The notes below the pieces were generated by a model. That model did no database searches, was not told the origin of the DNA, and saw only the letters and a list, made by a program, of their open reading frames with translations. Of a stretch of DNA of 64,000 nt, positions 18,595-27,715 are shown piece by piece; position 1 is the stretch's first letter, and every line of letters begins with the position of its first letter. The DNA is from Primorskyibacter marinus (lineage in GTDB: Bacteria; Pseudomonadota; Alphaproteobacteria; Rhodobacterales; Rhodobacteraceae). The stretch is taken from contig NZ_QJSD01000014.1 of assembly GCF_003313245.1 (NCBI RefSeq), positions 7,501 through 71,500 of the forward strand, written 5' to 3'. Both the position numbers and the translations under genes were made by a program.

Positions 18595-18656
18595 TTCTTC
18601 TTGGTCAAAAATACTCCGGGGGAGTCTGCCGCAAGGCAGACGGGGGCAGCGCCCCC
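18595..18656 (-). terminator. Rhodobacterales-type double hairpin downstream of scoB
   Basis: Read leftward from scoB, two hairpins follow each other: GGGGGC/GCCCCC with a 3-base loop (18642-18656), then GTCTGCC/GGCAGAC with a TTGC loop (18624-18641), then the sequence CCCCCGGAGTATTTTTGACC. I recognise this last string as a common element found after genes in Roseobacter and Rhodobacter genomes. It ends the scoAB transcript with a T-rich tract. Only one copy was seen in this window. Confidence 0.65.
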
Positions 18657-18724
18657 ATCTGCGTGTACGCAAAACTGAAACGGCGTGCGCGCAACGCGCA
18701 CCCCGCCAGTTCACGCCTGCAAGA

Positions 18725-19351
18725 TCAGTTGACGATCGTGGCCTCTGTCGCGGCGCGCAGCTCGTCTTCGGTCACACCGTCGGCGGTCTCGACGATCTTC
18801 AGACCACCCTCGACAACGTCCAGCACGCCCAGATTGGTGATGATCCGGTTCACCACGTTTTTGCCGGTCAGCGGCAGAGTGCAGGCTTTCAACAGCTTGC
18901 TGTCGCCATGCTTGTTGGTGTGATCCATCACCACGACGACCTTCTTGACGCCGGCCACCAGATCCATGGCACCGCCCATACCCTTGACCAGCTTGCCGGG
19001 AATCATCCAGTTCGCCAGATCGCCATTCTCGGCCACTTCCATGGCACCCAGAATGGCTGCGGCGATCTTGCCACCCCGGATCATCCCGAACGAAGTCGCA
19101 CTGTCGAAATAAGAAGTCCGGGCCAGTTCTGTGATCGTCTGCTTGCCCGCATTGATCAGGTCAGGATCCTCCTCACCCTCAACCGGAAACGGCCCCATGC
19201 CCAGCATGCCGTTTTCCGACTGTAGCGTGATATCCTTGTCGCCGACATAATTGGCCACCAACGTCGGAATCCCGATGCCAAGGTTCACATACATGCCGTC
19301 TTCAAGCTCTTCTGCCGCCCGTGCGGCCATCTGGTTGCGATCCCAAGGCAT
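18725..19351 (-). CDS. scoB: 3-oxoacid CoA-transferase subunit B
   Basis: A 208-residue beta subunit of a family I CoA-transferase. The active-site Glu is in LQSENGMLGMGPFP, where it forms the acyl-glutamyl/CoA thioester. Other landmarks are NLGIGIPTLVANY near the start and VKGMGGAMDLVAGVKKVVVV. With ScoA it would activate acetoacetate or 3-oxoadipate using succinyl-CoA. The start overlaps the scoA stop (ATG A), so the subunits are co-translated. Close to the usual length. Confidence 0.93.
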   Translation of the reverse strand: MPWDRNQMAARAAEELEDGMYVNLGIGIPTLVANYVGDKDITLQSENGMLGMGPFPVEGEEDPDLINAGKQTITELARTSYFDSATSFGMIRGGKIAAAILGAMEVAENGDLANWMIPGKLVKGMGGAMDLVAGVKKVVVVMDHTNKHGDSKLLKACTLPLTGKNVVNRIITNLGVLDVVEGGLKIVETADGVTEDELRAATEATIVN

Positions 19352-20055
19352 TATGCGTCCTCCCGCTTGCGCGTGGTGCGCTGTTCGATGCGTTTTTCAT
19401 GCTCACCCTGTACCAGACGATGAACGTAGATCCCCGGCAGATGAATGTGATCGGGGTCAAGGCTGCCACGCGGCACAATCTCTTCAACCTCGGCCACGCA
19501 GACCTTGCCGCTCATGGCGGCCGGCGGATTGAAGTTGCGCGCCGTCTTGCGGAACACCAGATTGCCCGTGTCATCAGCCTTCCACGCCTTCACGATGGAC
19601 AGATCCGCGAAAATACCACGCTCAAGGATGTAGGTTTCGCCGTCGAAATCCTTGTGTTCCTTGCCCTCGGCGATCTGCGTGCCGACACCTGTCTTGGTGT
19701 AGAACCCCGGAATGCCGCTGCCGCCGGCACGCATGCGTTCGGCCAACGTGCCCTGCGGGTTGAATTCCAGTTCCAGTTCGCCGCTCAGATACTGGCGCAT
19801 GAATTCGGCATTCTCGCCCACATAGGACGAGATCATCTTCTTCACCTGACGGGTTTGCAGCAAAATACCGATCCCGAAGTCATCGACACCCGCGTTGTTG
19901 GACGCGAATGTCAGATCTTTCGTGCCGGCCTCCTTGATCGCCTGCAACAACAGCTCGGGAATGCCACAAAGACCGAATCCTCCGGCCGAAATGAACATGC
20001 CGTCGAACAGCAGCCCGTCAAGGGCCTCTGCCGCCGATCCGTAGACTTTCTTCAT
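19351..20055 (-). CDS. scoA: 3-oxoacid CoA-transferase subunit A
   Basis: A 234-residue alpha subunit. The CoA-binding glycine-rich segment is SAGGFGLCGIPELLLQAI near residues 23-40, followed by LTFASNNAGVDDFGIG and SYVGENAEFMRQYLSGELE. It pairs with ScoB to move CoA from succinyl-CoA to acetoacetate, linking ketone-body, polyhydroxyalkanoate or branched-chain breakdown to the TCA cycle. No thiolase or 3-hydroxybutyrate dehydrogenase is adjacent, so the exact substrate remains open. Confidence 0.93.
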   Translation of the reverse strand: MKKVYGSAAEALDGLLFDGMFISAGGFGLCGIPELLLQAIKEAGTKDLTFASNNAGVDDFGIGILLQTRQVKKMISSYVGENAEFMRQYLSGELELEFNPQGTLAERMRAGGSGIPGFYTKTGVGTQIAEGKEHKDFDGETYILERGIFADLSIVKAWKADDTGNLVFRKTARNFNPPAAMSGKVCVAEVEEIVPRGSLDPDHIHLPGIYVHRLVQGEHEKRIEQRTTRKREDA

Positions 20056-20154
20056 AAGACGCTCCTTGACTGATCGCGTGAGTTGTCGCCCGCAACCCGC
20101 AGAGAGTCAACGCGAGCCGCACTGCGACGTCGGAGTTTTCGGCCGGAGTCTGGG

Positions 20155-20712
20155 TCAGATCAAGCGGACCTGCGTGCCAATCGGCGTGATCGCAAAAAGT
20201 TCTTCGACCTTGGCGTTGTAAAGACCGATGCACCCATCAGAGGACCGCCGACCGATCTTGCGCGTGTCTTGCGTGCCGTGGATCAGATAGGCGGGCCAGT
20301 CGAAATACAAGGCATGTGTGCCAAGGGGATTGTCTGGCGCTCCGCCAGCCACTGGTCTCCAATCCGGGAAACGTTCCATCTGCGAGGGCGTCGGCGTCCA
20401 GGACGGACCAACCTTCTTGCGCACGATTTTCGTGTAGCCGCGCTTGGTCAACTCGTCGGTCTTGGGCACAGAGGTCGGATAGACACGGTAATCGCTGCCA
20501 TCCGCGTTCCAGTAATGCAGCGCCCGCGAGGCGGTGTCGCAAACGATGGCCCCCTTGCCAAGGGTTTCAAAATGCTCGCGCCAATCCTGCCCCGTGAAAC
20601 CGGAGATGTTGGAACGCGCGACTTCCGGTGCTGCACGCAGCACGGCGGGCATGCACAGGCTCGCGGCGGCGCTGATCATCAGGGTTCGGCGGTTTATCGG
20701 GCTTCGTGACAT
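20155..20712 (-). CDS. L,D-transpeptidase (YkuD domain), exported
   Basis: A 185-residue YkuD-domain protein that should act on peptidoglycan in the periplasm, forming 3-3 crosslinks or anchoring a protein. The N-terminus NRRTLMISAAASLCMPAVLRA looks like a Tat-type or Sec signal. The catalytic motif is IHGTQDTRKIGRRSSDGCIG, with the nucleophilic Cys in SDGCIGL and the conserved HGT. The PTPSQMERFPDWRPVAGG substrate-loop segment matches the group common in Rhodobacterales. It stands alone between scoA and topA. Confidence 0.9.
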   Translation of the reverse strand: MSRSPINRRTLMISAAASLCMPAVLRAAPEVARSNISGFTGQDWREHFETLGKGAIVCDTASRALHYWNADGSDYRVYPTSVPKTDELTKRGYTKIVRKKVGPSWTPTPSQMERFPDWRPVAGGAPDNPLGTHALYFDWPAYLIHGTQDTRKIGRRSSDGCIGLYNAKVEELFAITPIGTQVRLI

Positions 20713-20837
20713 TTTCTGGCCTCATTCTTTGCTCGTCTCCAGCCTCTTCTGAGGCCAGTCCCGGCATTTGGCCAGTAACATATTCTTGAAATGTGTTATG
20801 TTGCGTGCCCCCGCCGAAACAGGGGCATTTGCGACCC

Positions 20838-23573
20838 TCAGTCGTCCGTTTTTGCCGCAGGCTTCTTGGCTGCGGGTTTCTTTGCAGCGGGTTTCTTTGC
20901 AGCGCCTGTCTTGCTGGTCGTTTTCTTGGCGGCAGGCTTTTTGGCGGTGGTCTTCTTGGCAGCAGGCTTCTTGGCAGCAGGTTTTTTCTTGCCCTTCGCC
21001 TTTGCAGCGATCAGTTCCAGCGCGGTTTCCATCGTCAGCTGCTCTGGCTCTGTCCCTTTGGGAAGGGTCGCATTGACCTTTTCCCACTTCACATAAGGGC
21101 CGTAACGTCCCTCCATGACAGAGATTTTTCCGCCATCTGGGTGATCACCCATTTCGCGCAATGCCTTGGCGGCTGTGCCACGACGCCCCGGATTCGCGCG
21201 CTTTTCGGCCAGCAATTCGACCGCACGGTTCATGCCGATTTCAAATACATCCGCCGGATCCTTGAGATTTGCGTAAACCGGCTTTGCTTCATCGGGCAAC
21301 TGATGCTGAATATACGGACCGAAACGGCCGAAATTCGTCCTGATCTCGCCGCCCTCGGGATGCATGCCGATAGGGCGTGGCAAGGACAGCAGCGTCACCG
21401 CCTTTTCCAGCGTCATCTCGTCCTTGTTCCAGCCGCGCGGCAGCGAAGACCGCTTGGGCTTTTTGTTTTCCGGCGTGACTTCTCCGCGCTGGACATAGGG
21501 ACCGTAGCGGCCGGATTTCAGCCAGATCTCGTCACCCGCATCCTCGCCCAGCAGCTTTTCTTCGCCATCGGCACCTTCGCCTGAAATCGGACGGGTATAG
21601 GTACATTCGGGATAGTTGCCACATCCGACAAAGCCACCGGTACGCGACGATTTAAGGTGCAACTGCCCCTGCCCGCATTTGGGACAGATACGCGGATCGG
21701 TTCCATCCTCGCGCGGCGGATATAGTTGCGGTGCCAATGCGTCGTCCAACACGTCCAACACCTCGGCAATGCGCAAATCCGACGTCTCGGAAATTGCCGC
21801 CGAGAAATCGCGCCAGAATCGCGCCAGCAGTTCCTTGTAGTCCTTTTCGCCTGCGCTCACGTCATCCAGTTCGCCCTCAAGTGCCGCGGTGAAGTCGTAT
21901 TCCACATAGCGTTTGAAAAAATTCAGCAGGAAGATCGTGACGATCCGGCCCTTGTCTTCGGGGATCAGGCGGTTCTGTTCCTTGCGAACATATTCGCGTT
22001 CCTGAATCGTGGTGACAATGCTGGCATAGGTCGAGGGACGCCCGATGCCCAGCTCTTCCATCTTCTTGACCAGTGTCGCCTCGGTATAGCGCGGCGGCGG
22101 TTGGGTATGCGATTGCAGCGCCAGAACAGCCTGATTTTCGGCCAGCACGGCGGCACCGTTCTTGAGCATCCCCGCAGAGGTGTCGACCACGCTGTCGTCG
22201 CCCTTGTCATATTGCGTCCGAAGCGCGTCGCCGGTGCCGAATTTGGCAGGTTCGCCCTGATGGACCTGCGGCAGCCGCTTGTCGTCATCATCGGCGGCCA
22301 CATCGTCGCGGCCTTCCTCATAGACGCGCAGAAAGCCGTCAAACAGGACCACTTGTCCGGTGGCGCGCAGTTCGACCTGACCATCCTTGCTGGCGACGAT
22401 CACGGTCGTGCGCTCCATCCGGGCGCTTTCCATCTGACAGGCCAGCGTGCGTTTCCAGATCAGATCATACAGCTTGCGCTGATCGGAGTCGGTCAATTTC
22501 AGCGCCGCCGCGTCCTTGGTCATCTCGGTCGGGCGGATACATTCATGCGCTTCCTGCGCGTTCTTGGCCTTGTTTTTATAGACCCGCGGGCTGGAGGGCA
22601 CATATTCCGCGCCGTAACGATCCTTGATGGCGTCGCGCGCCTCGGTCACGGCCTCCGGTGCCATATCAATACCGTCGGTCCGCATATAGGTGATGTGCCC
22701 GGCCTCATACAGACGCTGCGCCGCGTTCATGCATTGCCGCGCACCCATGCCGAACTTGCGGCTGGCCTCCTGCTGGAGGGTCGAGGTCATGAATGGGGCC
22801 GATGGGTTGCGGCTGGCAGGCTTGGCCTCAACCGAGGCGACCGACAGGTCGCGGCTGGTCACGGCCTGCACGGCCAGTTCGGCCTGCGTTTCGTTCTCGA
22901 TATCGTAACGGTCAAGCTTTTTGCCGGCGAGGGTTGTCAGCCGCGCCTCGTATTCCTGCCCGCGCGGCGTGGTCAGAAGCGCCTTGACGGACCAGTATTC
23001 ACGCGGGCGGAACGCCTCGATCTCCATTTCGCGTTCGACAATGAGCCGCAGGCAGACCGATTGCACCCGCCCGGCAGAGCGCGCGCCGGGCAGCTTGCGC
23101 CACAACACTGGCGACAGGTTGAACCCGACCAGATAGTCCAGCGCGCGGCGGGCGAGATAGGCCTCAACCAGCGGCGCATCGACCTGCCGGGGGTTCTTCA
23201 TTGCCTCTGTCACGGCCGTTTTGGTGATGGCGTTGAACACGACCCGGCTGACCGGCGTGTCCTTCTTGACGGCACGGCGCTTGCGCAGCGTCTCTTCAAG
23301 GTGCCAGCTGATCGCCTCGCCTTCTCGGTCAGGGTCGGTTGCGAGGATCAGGGCGTTGTCCTTGGCAAGCGCGTCGGCAATTGCCTTGACGTGCTTGCGG
23401 CTATCGGTGCCGACCTCCCATTTCATTTCGAAATCATGGTCCGTGTCGACCGATCCGTTCTTTGCCGGCAGATCGCGGACGTGTCCGTAAGAGGCAAGAA
23501 CCGTGTAGTCGGACCCCAGATACTTGTTGATTGTCTTGGCCTTGGCCGGGGATTCGACGACGACGACGGGCAT
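20838..23573 (-). CDS. topA: DNA topoisomerase I (omega, type IA)
   Basis: A 911-residue type IA topoisomerase that relaxes negative supercoils. The Toprim domain opens with VVVESPAKAKTINKYLG and contains ATDPDREGEAISWHLEE. The active-site Tyr is in YMRTDGIDMA (about residue 296). A C4 zinc ribbon CPKCGQGQLHLKSSRTGGF continues to CGNYPEC, followed by several C-terminal topoisomerase repeats (GRYGPYVQRG, GRFGPYIQHQ, GRYGPYVKWE). The last 50 residues are a lysine/alanine repeat tail (AAKKPAAKK), probably a disordered DNA-binding arm. dprA lies upstream, the usual alphaproteobacterial order. Confidence 0.97.
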   Translation of the reverse strand: MPVVVVESPAKAKTINKYLGSDYTVLASYGHVRDLPAKNGSVDTDHDFEMKWEVGTDSRKHVKAIADALAKDNALILATDPDREGEAISWHLEETLRKRRAVKKDTPVSRVVFNAITKTAVTEAMKNPRQVDAPLVEAYLARRALDYLVGFNLSPVLWRKLPGARSAGRVQSVCLRLIVEREMEIEAFRPREYWSVKALLTTPRGQEYEARLTTLAGKKLDRYDIENETQAELAVQAVTSRDLSVASVEAKPASRNPSAPFMTSTLQQEASRKFGMGARQCMNAAQRLYEAGHITYMRTDGIDMAPEAVTEARDAIKDRYGAEYVPSSPRVYKNKAKNAQEAHECIRPTEMTKDAAALKLTDSDQRKLYDLIWKRTLACQMESARMERTTVIVASKDGQVELRATGQVVLFDGFLRVYEEGRDDVAADDDDKRLPQVHQGEPAKFGTGDALRTQYDKGDDSVVDTSAGMLKNGAAVLAENQAVLALQSHTQPPPRYTEATLVKKMEELGIGRPSTYASIVTTIQEREYVRKEQNRLIPEDKGRIVTIFLLNFFKRYVEYDFTAALEGELDDVSAGEKDYKELLARFWRDFSAAISETSDLRIAEVLDVLDDALAPQLYPPREDGTDPRICPKCGQGQLHLKSSRTGGFVGCGNYPECTYTRPISGEGADGEEKLLGEDAGDEIWLKSGRYGPYVQRGEVTPENKKPKRSSLPRGWNKDEMTLEKAVTLLSLPRPIGMHPEGGEIRTNFGRFGPYIQHQLPDEAKPVYANLKDPADVFEIGMNRAVELLAEKRANPGRRGTAAKALREMGDHPDGGKISVMEGRYGPYVKWEKVNATLPKGTEPEQLTMETALELIAAKAKGKKKPAAKKPAAKKTTAKKPAAKKTTSKTGAAKKPAAKKPAAKKPAAKTDD

Positions 23574-23730
23574 GTTGCGGACAACCTCACTGATTGGTTA
23601 CTGGGGGCATATGGCGGCGCAACATGTGTCCTGCAAGAAGAAAAAGTCAATGCGTCGGTCCGCGCGTCGCATCGTGGGGGGCTTTAAACTCTCCCTGAAA
23701 TGGCACCATCCCGCCGACACGACAGGCGGT

Positions 23731-24927
23731 TTATCCCCGCGACAGCAACCCGCCGGGTTGACGCCGGAGCTTTCCGTCAAGCTCCAGATCAATCAGCACT
23801 GGCGTCACGGACTGGACCGGCGCGCCGAGATCACGGATAAGCTGGTCTTCCGCCACCGGGGACGGCCCCAGGCGGTCAAGGATCATTTGGTGCAGCGCCG
23901 CGATCTGTTTCAGGCTGCGTTTGGGTTTTGGCATGTCGCTTGGCGGCACTCGCCGTGGGCGGGGCGCTTTCGGCATTGACGCCGGGGCGGCAGGCTGCAA
24001 GTCAAGTTCAGCCTGCTGCGGCGCTGCGTCAATCTGCGGCAGCGCCTCGACGATATCCTCGGCAGAGCGTACCAGCGTCGCACCATCGCGGATCAGCATA
24101 TTACACCCGCCTGCACGCGCATCGAAAGGATGGCCCGGCACCGCCAGCACCTCTCGCCCCTGATCGAGCGCGCACCGCGCGGTGATAAGAGATCCGGATC
24201 GGGCCGCAGCCTCGACCACGACAACCGCGCGAACCAGCCCGGAAATGATCCGGTTGCGCGCCGGGAAATGCCGCGCCTGCGGTTGCAGGCCCATCGCCAT
24301 TTCGGACAGGCGCACCCCGCCATTGGCCAAGATATCTTCGGCCAGACGCGTATTTTCCGCCGGATACATGACATCCACGCCCCCGGCCTGAACCGCGACG
24401 GTGCCACCCTGAAGGCTGGCCAGATGCGCCGCAGTATCCACGCCCCGCGCCAGGCCGGACACCACGACATAGCCCAGATCGGACAGATCGCCGGCCAGCT
24501 TGCGTGCCATGCGTGTCCCCAAAGACGAAGCGTTGCGCGCGCCGACAAGCGCCACCATCGGACGCGTAAGCAAAGCCGAATCGCCCATCGCCCATAGCAA
24601 TGGCGGCGCATCAGGCAGATCGCGGAGCGCTTCGGGATAGGCAGCATCGCCCCAGCACAGCAGATGCGCACCAGCCGCCTTGCCTGCGCGATATTCGGCC
24701 ATGACCACGCCTTCGGGACAGATTGCGTAATCCGTCACACCAGCGGCGGCCGCGATTCTCGGCAGTGCTTCCAGTGACGCGGCGGCAGAGCCATGTTCCT
24801 GCATCAGCCGGTGGAATGTGGTCGCGCCAACCCGGCGTGATCGCAAGAGACGGAGACATGACAGCCTTTCGGCTTCCGTGGTGGGTGGGAGTGGGGGGTG
24901 AGTGGAAGGTGCGTCCTTGGTCATCAT
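23731..24927 (-). CDS. dprA: DNA-processing protein DprA
   Basis: A 398-residue DprA/Smf protein, which loads RecA on incoming single-stranded DNA. The Rossmann-like domain shows VALVGARNASSLGTRMARKL, VVSGLARGVDTAAHLASL, GGVDVMYPAENTRLAEDI and RNRIISGLVRAVVVVEAAARSGSL. A Pro/Ala-rich linker precedes a C-terminal winged helix with MILDRLGPSPVAEDQLIRDL. The frame extends further upstream, but similarity and a GGGGA site place the start at one of two adjacent ATGs (24927 or 24924). No other competence gene is next to it; the plsY gene often found beside dprA is absent here. Confidence 0.94.
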   Translation of the reverse strand: MMTKDAPSTHPPLPPTTEAERLSCLRLLRSRRVGATTFHRLMQEHGSAAASLEALPRIAAAAGVTDYAICPEGVVMAEYRAGKAAGAHLLCWGDAAYPEALRDLPDAPPLLWAMGDSALLTRPMVALVGARNASSLGTRMARKLAGDLSDLGYVVVSGLARGVDTAAHLASLQGGTVAVQAGGVDVMYPAENTRLAEDILANGGVRLSEMAMGLQPQARHFPARNRIISGLVRAVVVVEAAARSGSLITARCALDQGREVLAVPGHPFDARAGGCNMLIRDGATLVRSAEDIVEALPQIDAAPQQAELDLQPAAPASMPKAPRPRRVPPSDMPKPKRSLKQIAALHQMILDRLGPSPVAEDQLIRDLGAPVQSVTPVLIDLELDGKLRRQPGGLLSRG

Positions 24928-25149
24928 GTCCCCGTCTTCTTGCTGATCCAATTGGTACGCACGGGTGGTTAATGGGGCGTGAACGGTTGGCCGTCTCAGC
25001 CCCCAATCTTCAAACTTAAATGCAACCGATTGAAAACAAAGGATAGTCAACTGACCTATGGTGAGGAGCAGACACCTGCCACAGCCCATAGACACACGGC
25101 CCCCCGTCCAGGCACCGCGAATCGCCACGCCTCGATCTTTCAGATCGTC

Positions 25150-26571
25150 CTAGGCCGCAGCGCCACCGACTGTCAGCCCACCGATCATGACCGTCGGCTG
25201 CCCCACACCTACCGGCACCCACTGCCCGGCCTTGCCGCAATTGCCCATGCCCGGATCCAGCGCCATGTCGTTGCCAAGCGCCCGGATGTTCATCAGGGCC
25301 GTGGCCCCGTCGCCGATCAGCGTCGCGCCCTTGACCGGGGCACCGACCTTGCCGTTCTTGACGCGGTAGGCCTCGGTGCAGGAGAAGACGAACTTGCCGT
25401 TGGTGATGTCCACCTGCCCACCGCCAAAGCCCACGGCCCAGATCCCGTCTTTCAGATCGCCGACGATGGCCGAAGGATCGGCCTCGCCCCCCAGCATATA
25501 TGTGTTGGTCATCCGCGGCATCGGCGCATGGGCATAGCTTTCACGGCGACCGTTCCCGGTGGGAGCCACGCCCATCAGGCGCGCATTCTGCCGGTCCTGC
25601 ATATAGCCCACAAGGATGCCGTCCTCGATCAGCACATTCTTGGCGGACGGTGTGCCTTCATCGTCAACCGTGATGGACCCGCGCCGGTCAGGGATCGTGC
25701 CGTCATCCAGCACCGTCACCCCCGGCGAGGCGATCCGTTGGCCCATCAACCCGGCGAAGGCAGAGCTGCCCTTGCGGTTGAAATCGCCCTCCAGCCCGTG
25801 CCCGATGGCCTCGTGCAGCAAAATACCCGGCCAGCCCGGCCCCAGCACGATGTCCATGACCCCAGCAGGTGCAGGCTCTGCCGACAGGTTGACGGTGGCG
25901 ATGCGCAGGGCCTCGCGGGTTTTGGCCTGCCAGTCCGCCGGATCGAGCATTCCGTCCAGACCAAGCCGCCCACCGCCGCCTGCGGTACCGGCCTCGCGTC
26001 GGCCGGCATCCTCGACGATCACGGATACGTTCACGCGGGTCATCGGACGCGTGTCGGACACTGTCCCCCCATCGGGGCGCAGAATGGTGATCTCTTGCAG
26101 GGATGCCGCGATCGAGGCCGTAACCTGCACCACGCGCGGATCAAGTTCGCGGGCGAAGGCATCGATCTCGCGCAGCGTGTCCAGCTTCACAGGAAACGAC
26201 GCGCCCGCTATCGGGTCGGCATCAGTATAAAGCCTGCGGTTGGTGTGTTGGGGCGGTTCGGCCAAAGTGCCGCCGCCATCGCCCACAGCCAGCCGAGCAG
26301 TTTCCGATGCCCGCGCAATGGCGGATTCGGAAATCTCTGTCGAATGGGCGTATCCGGCCACTTCGCCACGCACTGCGCGCAGGCCGAACCCTTCGGACGC
26401 ATCATAGCTGGCGGTTTTGACCCGGCCATCGTCGAACATCAGCATTTCGGATCTGCAACGCTCCAGAAACAGCTCTCCGTCCTCGGCGCCATCAAGCGCT
26501 GTCCGCAGTTGCGCCAGCGAACGCCCCTCATCCAGCAGTGTATCAAAAGGGCGAAATGGTGTATCGGACAT
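25150..26571 (-). CDS. tldD: Metalloprotease TldD
   Basis: A 473-residue TldD, one half of the TldD/TldE (PmbA) zinc protease that degrades unfolded or leaderless peptides and matures some modified peptides. The zinc motif is LLHEAIGHGLEGD (HExxxH). Other family landmarks are KNVLIEDGILVGYMQDRQNA and a GGGQVDITNGKFVFSCTEAY segment near the C-terminus. Start 26571 has AGAGG six bases upstream; a longer open frame lacks similarity. The partner gene pmbA is not in this window. Divergent from coxB, with an FNR-like palindrome just upstream. Confidence 0.94.
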   Translation of the reverse strand: MSDTPFRPFDTLLDEGRSLAQLRTALDGAEDGELFLERCRSEMLMFDDGRVKTASYDASEGFGLRAVRGEVAGYAHSTEISESAIARASETARLAVGDGGGTLAEPPQHTNRRLYTDADPIAGASFPVKLDTLREIDAFARELDPRVVQVTASIAASLQEITILRPDGGTVSDTRPMTRVNVSVIVEDAGRREAGTAGGGGRLGLDGMLDPADWQAKTREALRIATVNLSAEPAPAGVMDIVLGPGWPGILLHEAIGHGLEGDFNRKGSSAFAGLMGQRIASPGVTVLDDGTIPDRRGSITVDDEGTPSAKNVLIEDGILVGYMQDRQNARLMGVAPTGNGRRESYAHAPMPRMTNTYMLGGEADPSAIVGDLKDGIWAVGFGGGQVDITNGKFVFSCTEAYRVKNGKVGAPVKGATLIGDGATALMNIRALGNDMALDPGMGNCGKAGQWVPVGVGQPTVMIGGLTVGGAAA

Positions 26572-26589
26572 GGAAACCTCTGGGGAAAC

Positions 26590-26603
26590 TTGATCTAAAT
26601 CAA
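26590..26603. promoter_or_regulatory. Perfect FNR/FnrL-type box between tldD and coxB
   Basis: TTGATCTAAATCAA matches the FNR consensus TTGAT-N4-ATCAA exactly. It lies 18 bases from the tldD start and 147 bases from the coxB start. FnrL is the oxygen-sensing regulator of Rhodobacterales; at this position it could repress or activate coxB, tldD, or both. Position relative to transcription starts is unknown. Confidence 0.65.
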
Positions 26604-26750
26604 CGAAAGCGTCTGTTTGCCGCAAGCAACTTTCTTTATCTGTCCCACAGAATATGGTTTTAAGCAGCGACAACACAATGGGGTGCCCCGCGACAGATGT
26701 TCGTGGTATCGCCCTGACCGACTAAGACACGCAACCGATCAGGGTGACAC

Positions 26751-27635
26751 ATGCGACTGAAATCCACGCTGACTGGCCTCATGGCGGCCTTTTACGCAAT
26801 GCCTGCCGCCGCGCAGGACGGCCTAGAGATCATTGGCAAACCATTGCCCGGTCAAATGGGCTTTCAGCCCGCGGCGACCGAACTGGCCCGCGACCTGTTT
26901 TGGCTGGACGGGATGATTCTGATTATCATCACCGCCATCGTGGTCCTTGTAACCGGCCTGCTGTTCTACATCATTTTCCGCTACAACGAAAAATCCAACC
27001 CGACCCCGGCGAAGTTTACCCATAACTCCCCGCTGGAGATCGCCTGGACCGTTGTGCCAATCGTCATTCTGGTTTTCATCGGCGCGTTCTCGCTGCCGGT
27101 GCTGTTCAAGCAGCAGGAAATCCCCGAAGGCGACGTCACCATCAAGGTGACCGGCTACCAGTGGTACTGGGGTTATGAATATGTCGATCACGAGTTCGGC
27201 TTTGACAGCTACATGATCGGCCAGCCCGCGACCGGCGGCAATTACGTCAAAACCCCCGAGGTCGTGGCGATGCTGGAAGAAGCAGGCTATAGCGCGGATG
27301 AATTCCTGCTCGCGACGGATACTGCGGTGGTCGTACCGGTTGGCAAGACCATCGTCATGCAGGTCACCGGCGGTGACGTGATCCATTCCTGGACCATCCC
27401 GGCCTTTGGGGTAAAGCAGGACGCCGTTCCCGGCCGTTTGGCCGAACTGTGGTTCACCGCCGAGAAGGAAGGCGTCTATTTCGGCCAGTGTTCCGAGCTT
27501 TGCGGCAAGGACCACGCCTATATGCCGATCACCGTGAAGGTCGTCAGCGAAGAAGCCTACGAACAGTGGCTTCAGGGCGCTATCGAAGAATATGCAGGCA
27601 AGCCACTGTCTTATGACGTGGCAGCCGCGAACTAA
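26751..27635 (+). CDS. coxB: Cytochrome c oxidase subunit II
   Basis: A 294-residue aa3-type oxidase subunit II. A signal peptide (cleavage likely after MPAAAQ) is followed by two membrane helices (about residues 45-75 and 95-120) and a periplasmic cupredoxin domain. CuA ligands are visible in VIHSWTIPAFG and in FGQCSELCGKDHAYMP (C-x3-C, His, Met). The segment GYQWYWGYEY is the aromatic patch for cytochrome c electron entry. It donates electrons to subunit I (ctaD, not in this window). First gene of the cluster coxB-ctaB-small ORF-ctaG-coxC. Confidence 0.97.
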   Translation: MRLKSTLTGLMAAFYAMPAAAQDGLEIIGKPLPGQMGFQPAATELARDLFWLDGMILIIITAIVVLVTGLLFYIIFRYNEKSNPTPAKFTHNSPLEIAWTVVPIVILVFIGAFSLPVLFKQQEIPEGDVTIKVTGYQWYWGYEYVDHEFGFDSYMIGQPATGGNYVKTPEVVAMLEEAGYSADEFLLATDTAVVVPVGKTIVMQVTGGDVIHSWTIPAFGVKQDAVPGRLAELWFTAEKEGVYFGQCSELCGKDHAYMPITVKVVSEEAYEQWLQGAIEEYAGKPLSYDVAAAN

Positions 27636-27715
27636 GCCTGACACGGGCGGCGGACATTCCGCCGTCCCGCCCCTGCTTTGCGGACGGGCCTGCCCCCGCC
27701 GCACCGGAGACCGAG

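Noticed and set aside
21726-23687. Long open frame (653 codons) antisense to topA
   Set aside because: High GC third positions keep the opposite strand open; the translation has no family pattern and lies fully under a certain gene.
24979-26598. Long open frame (539 codons) antisense to tldD
   Set aside because: Same GC-bias effect; tldD is certain and the translation is His/Arg/Pro-rich without motifs.
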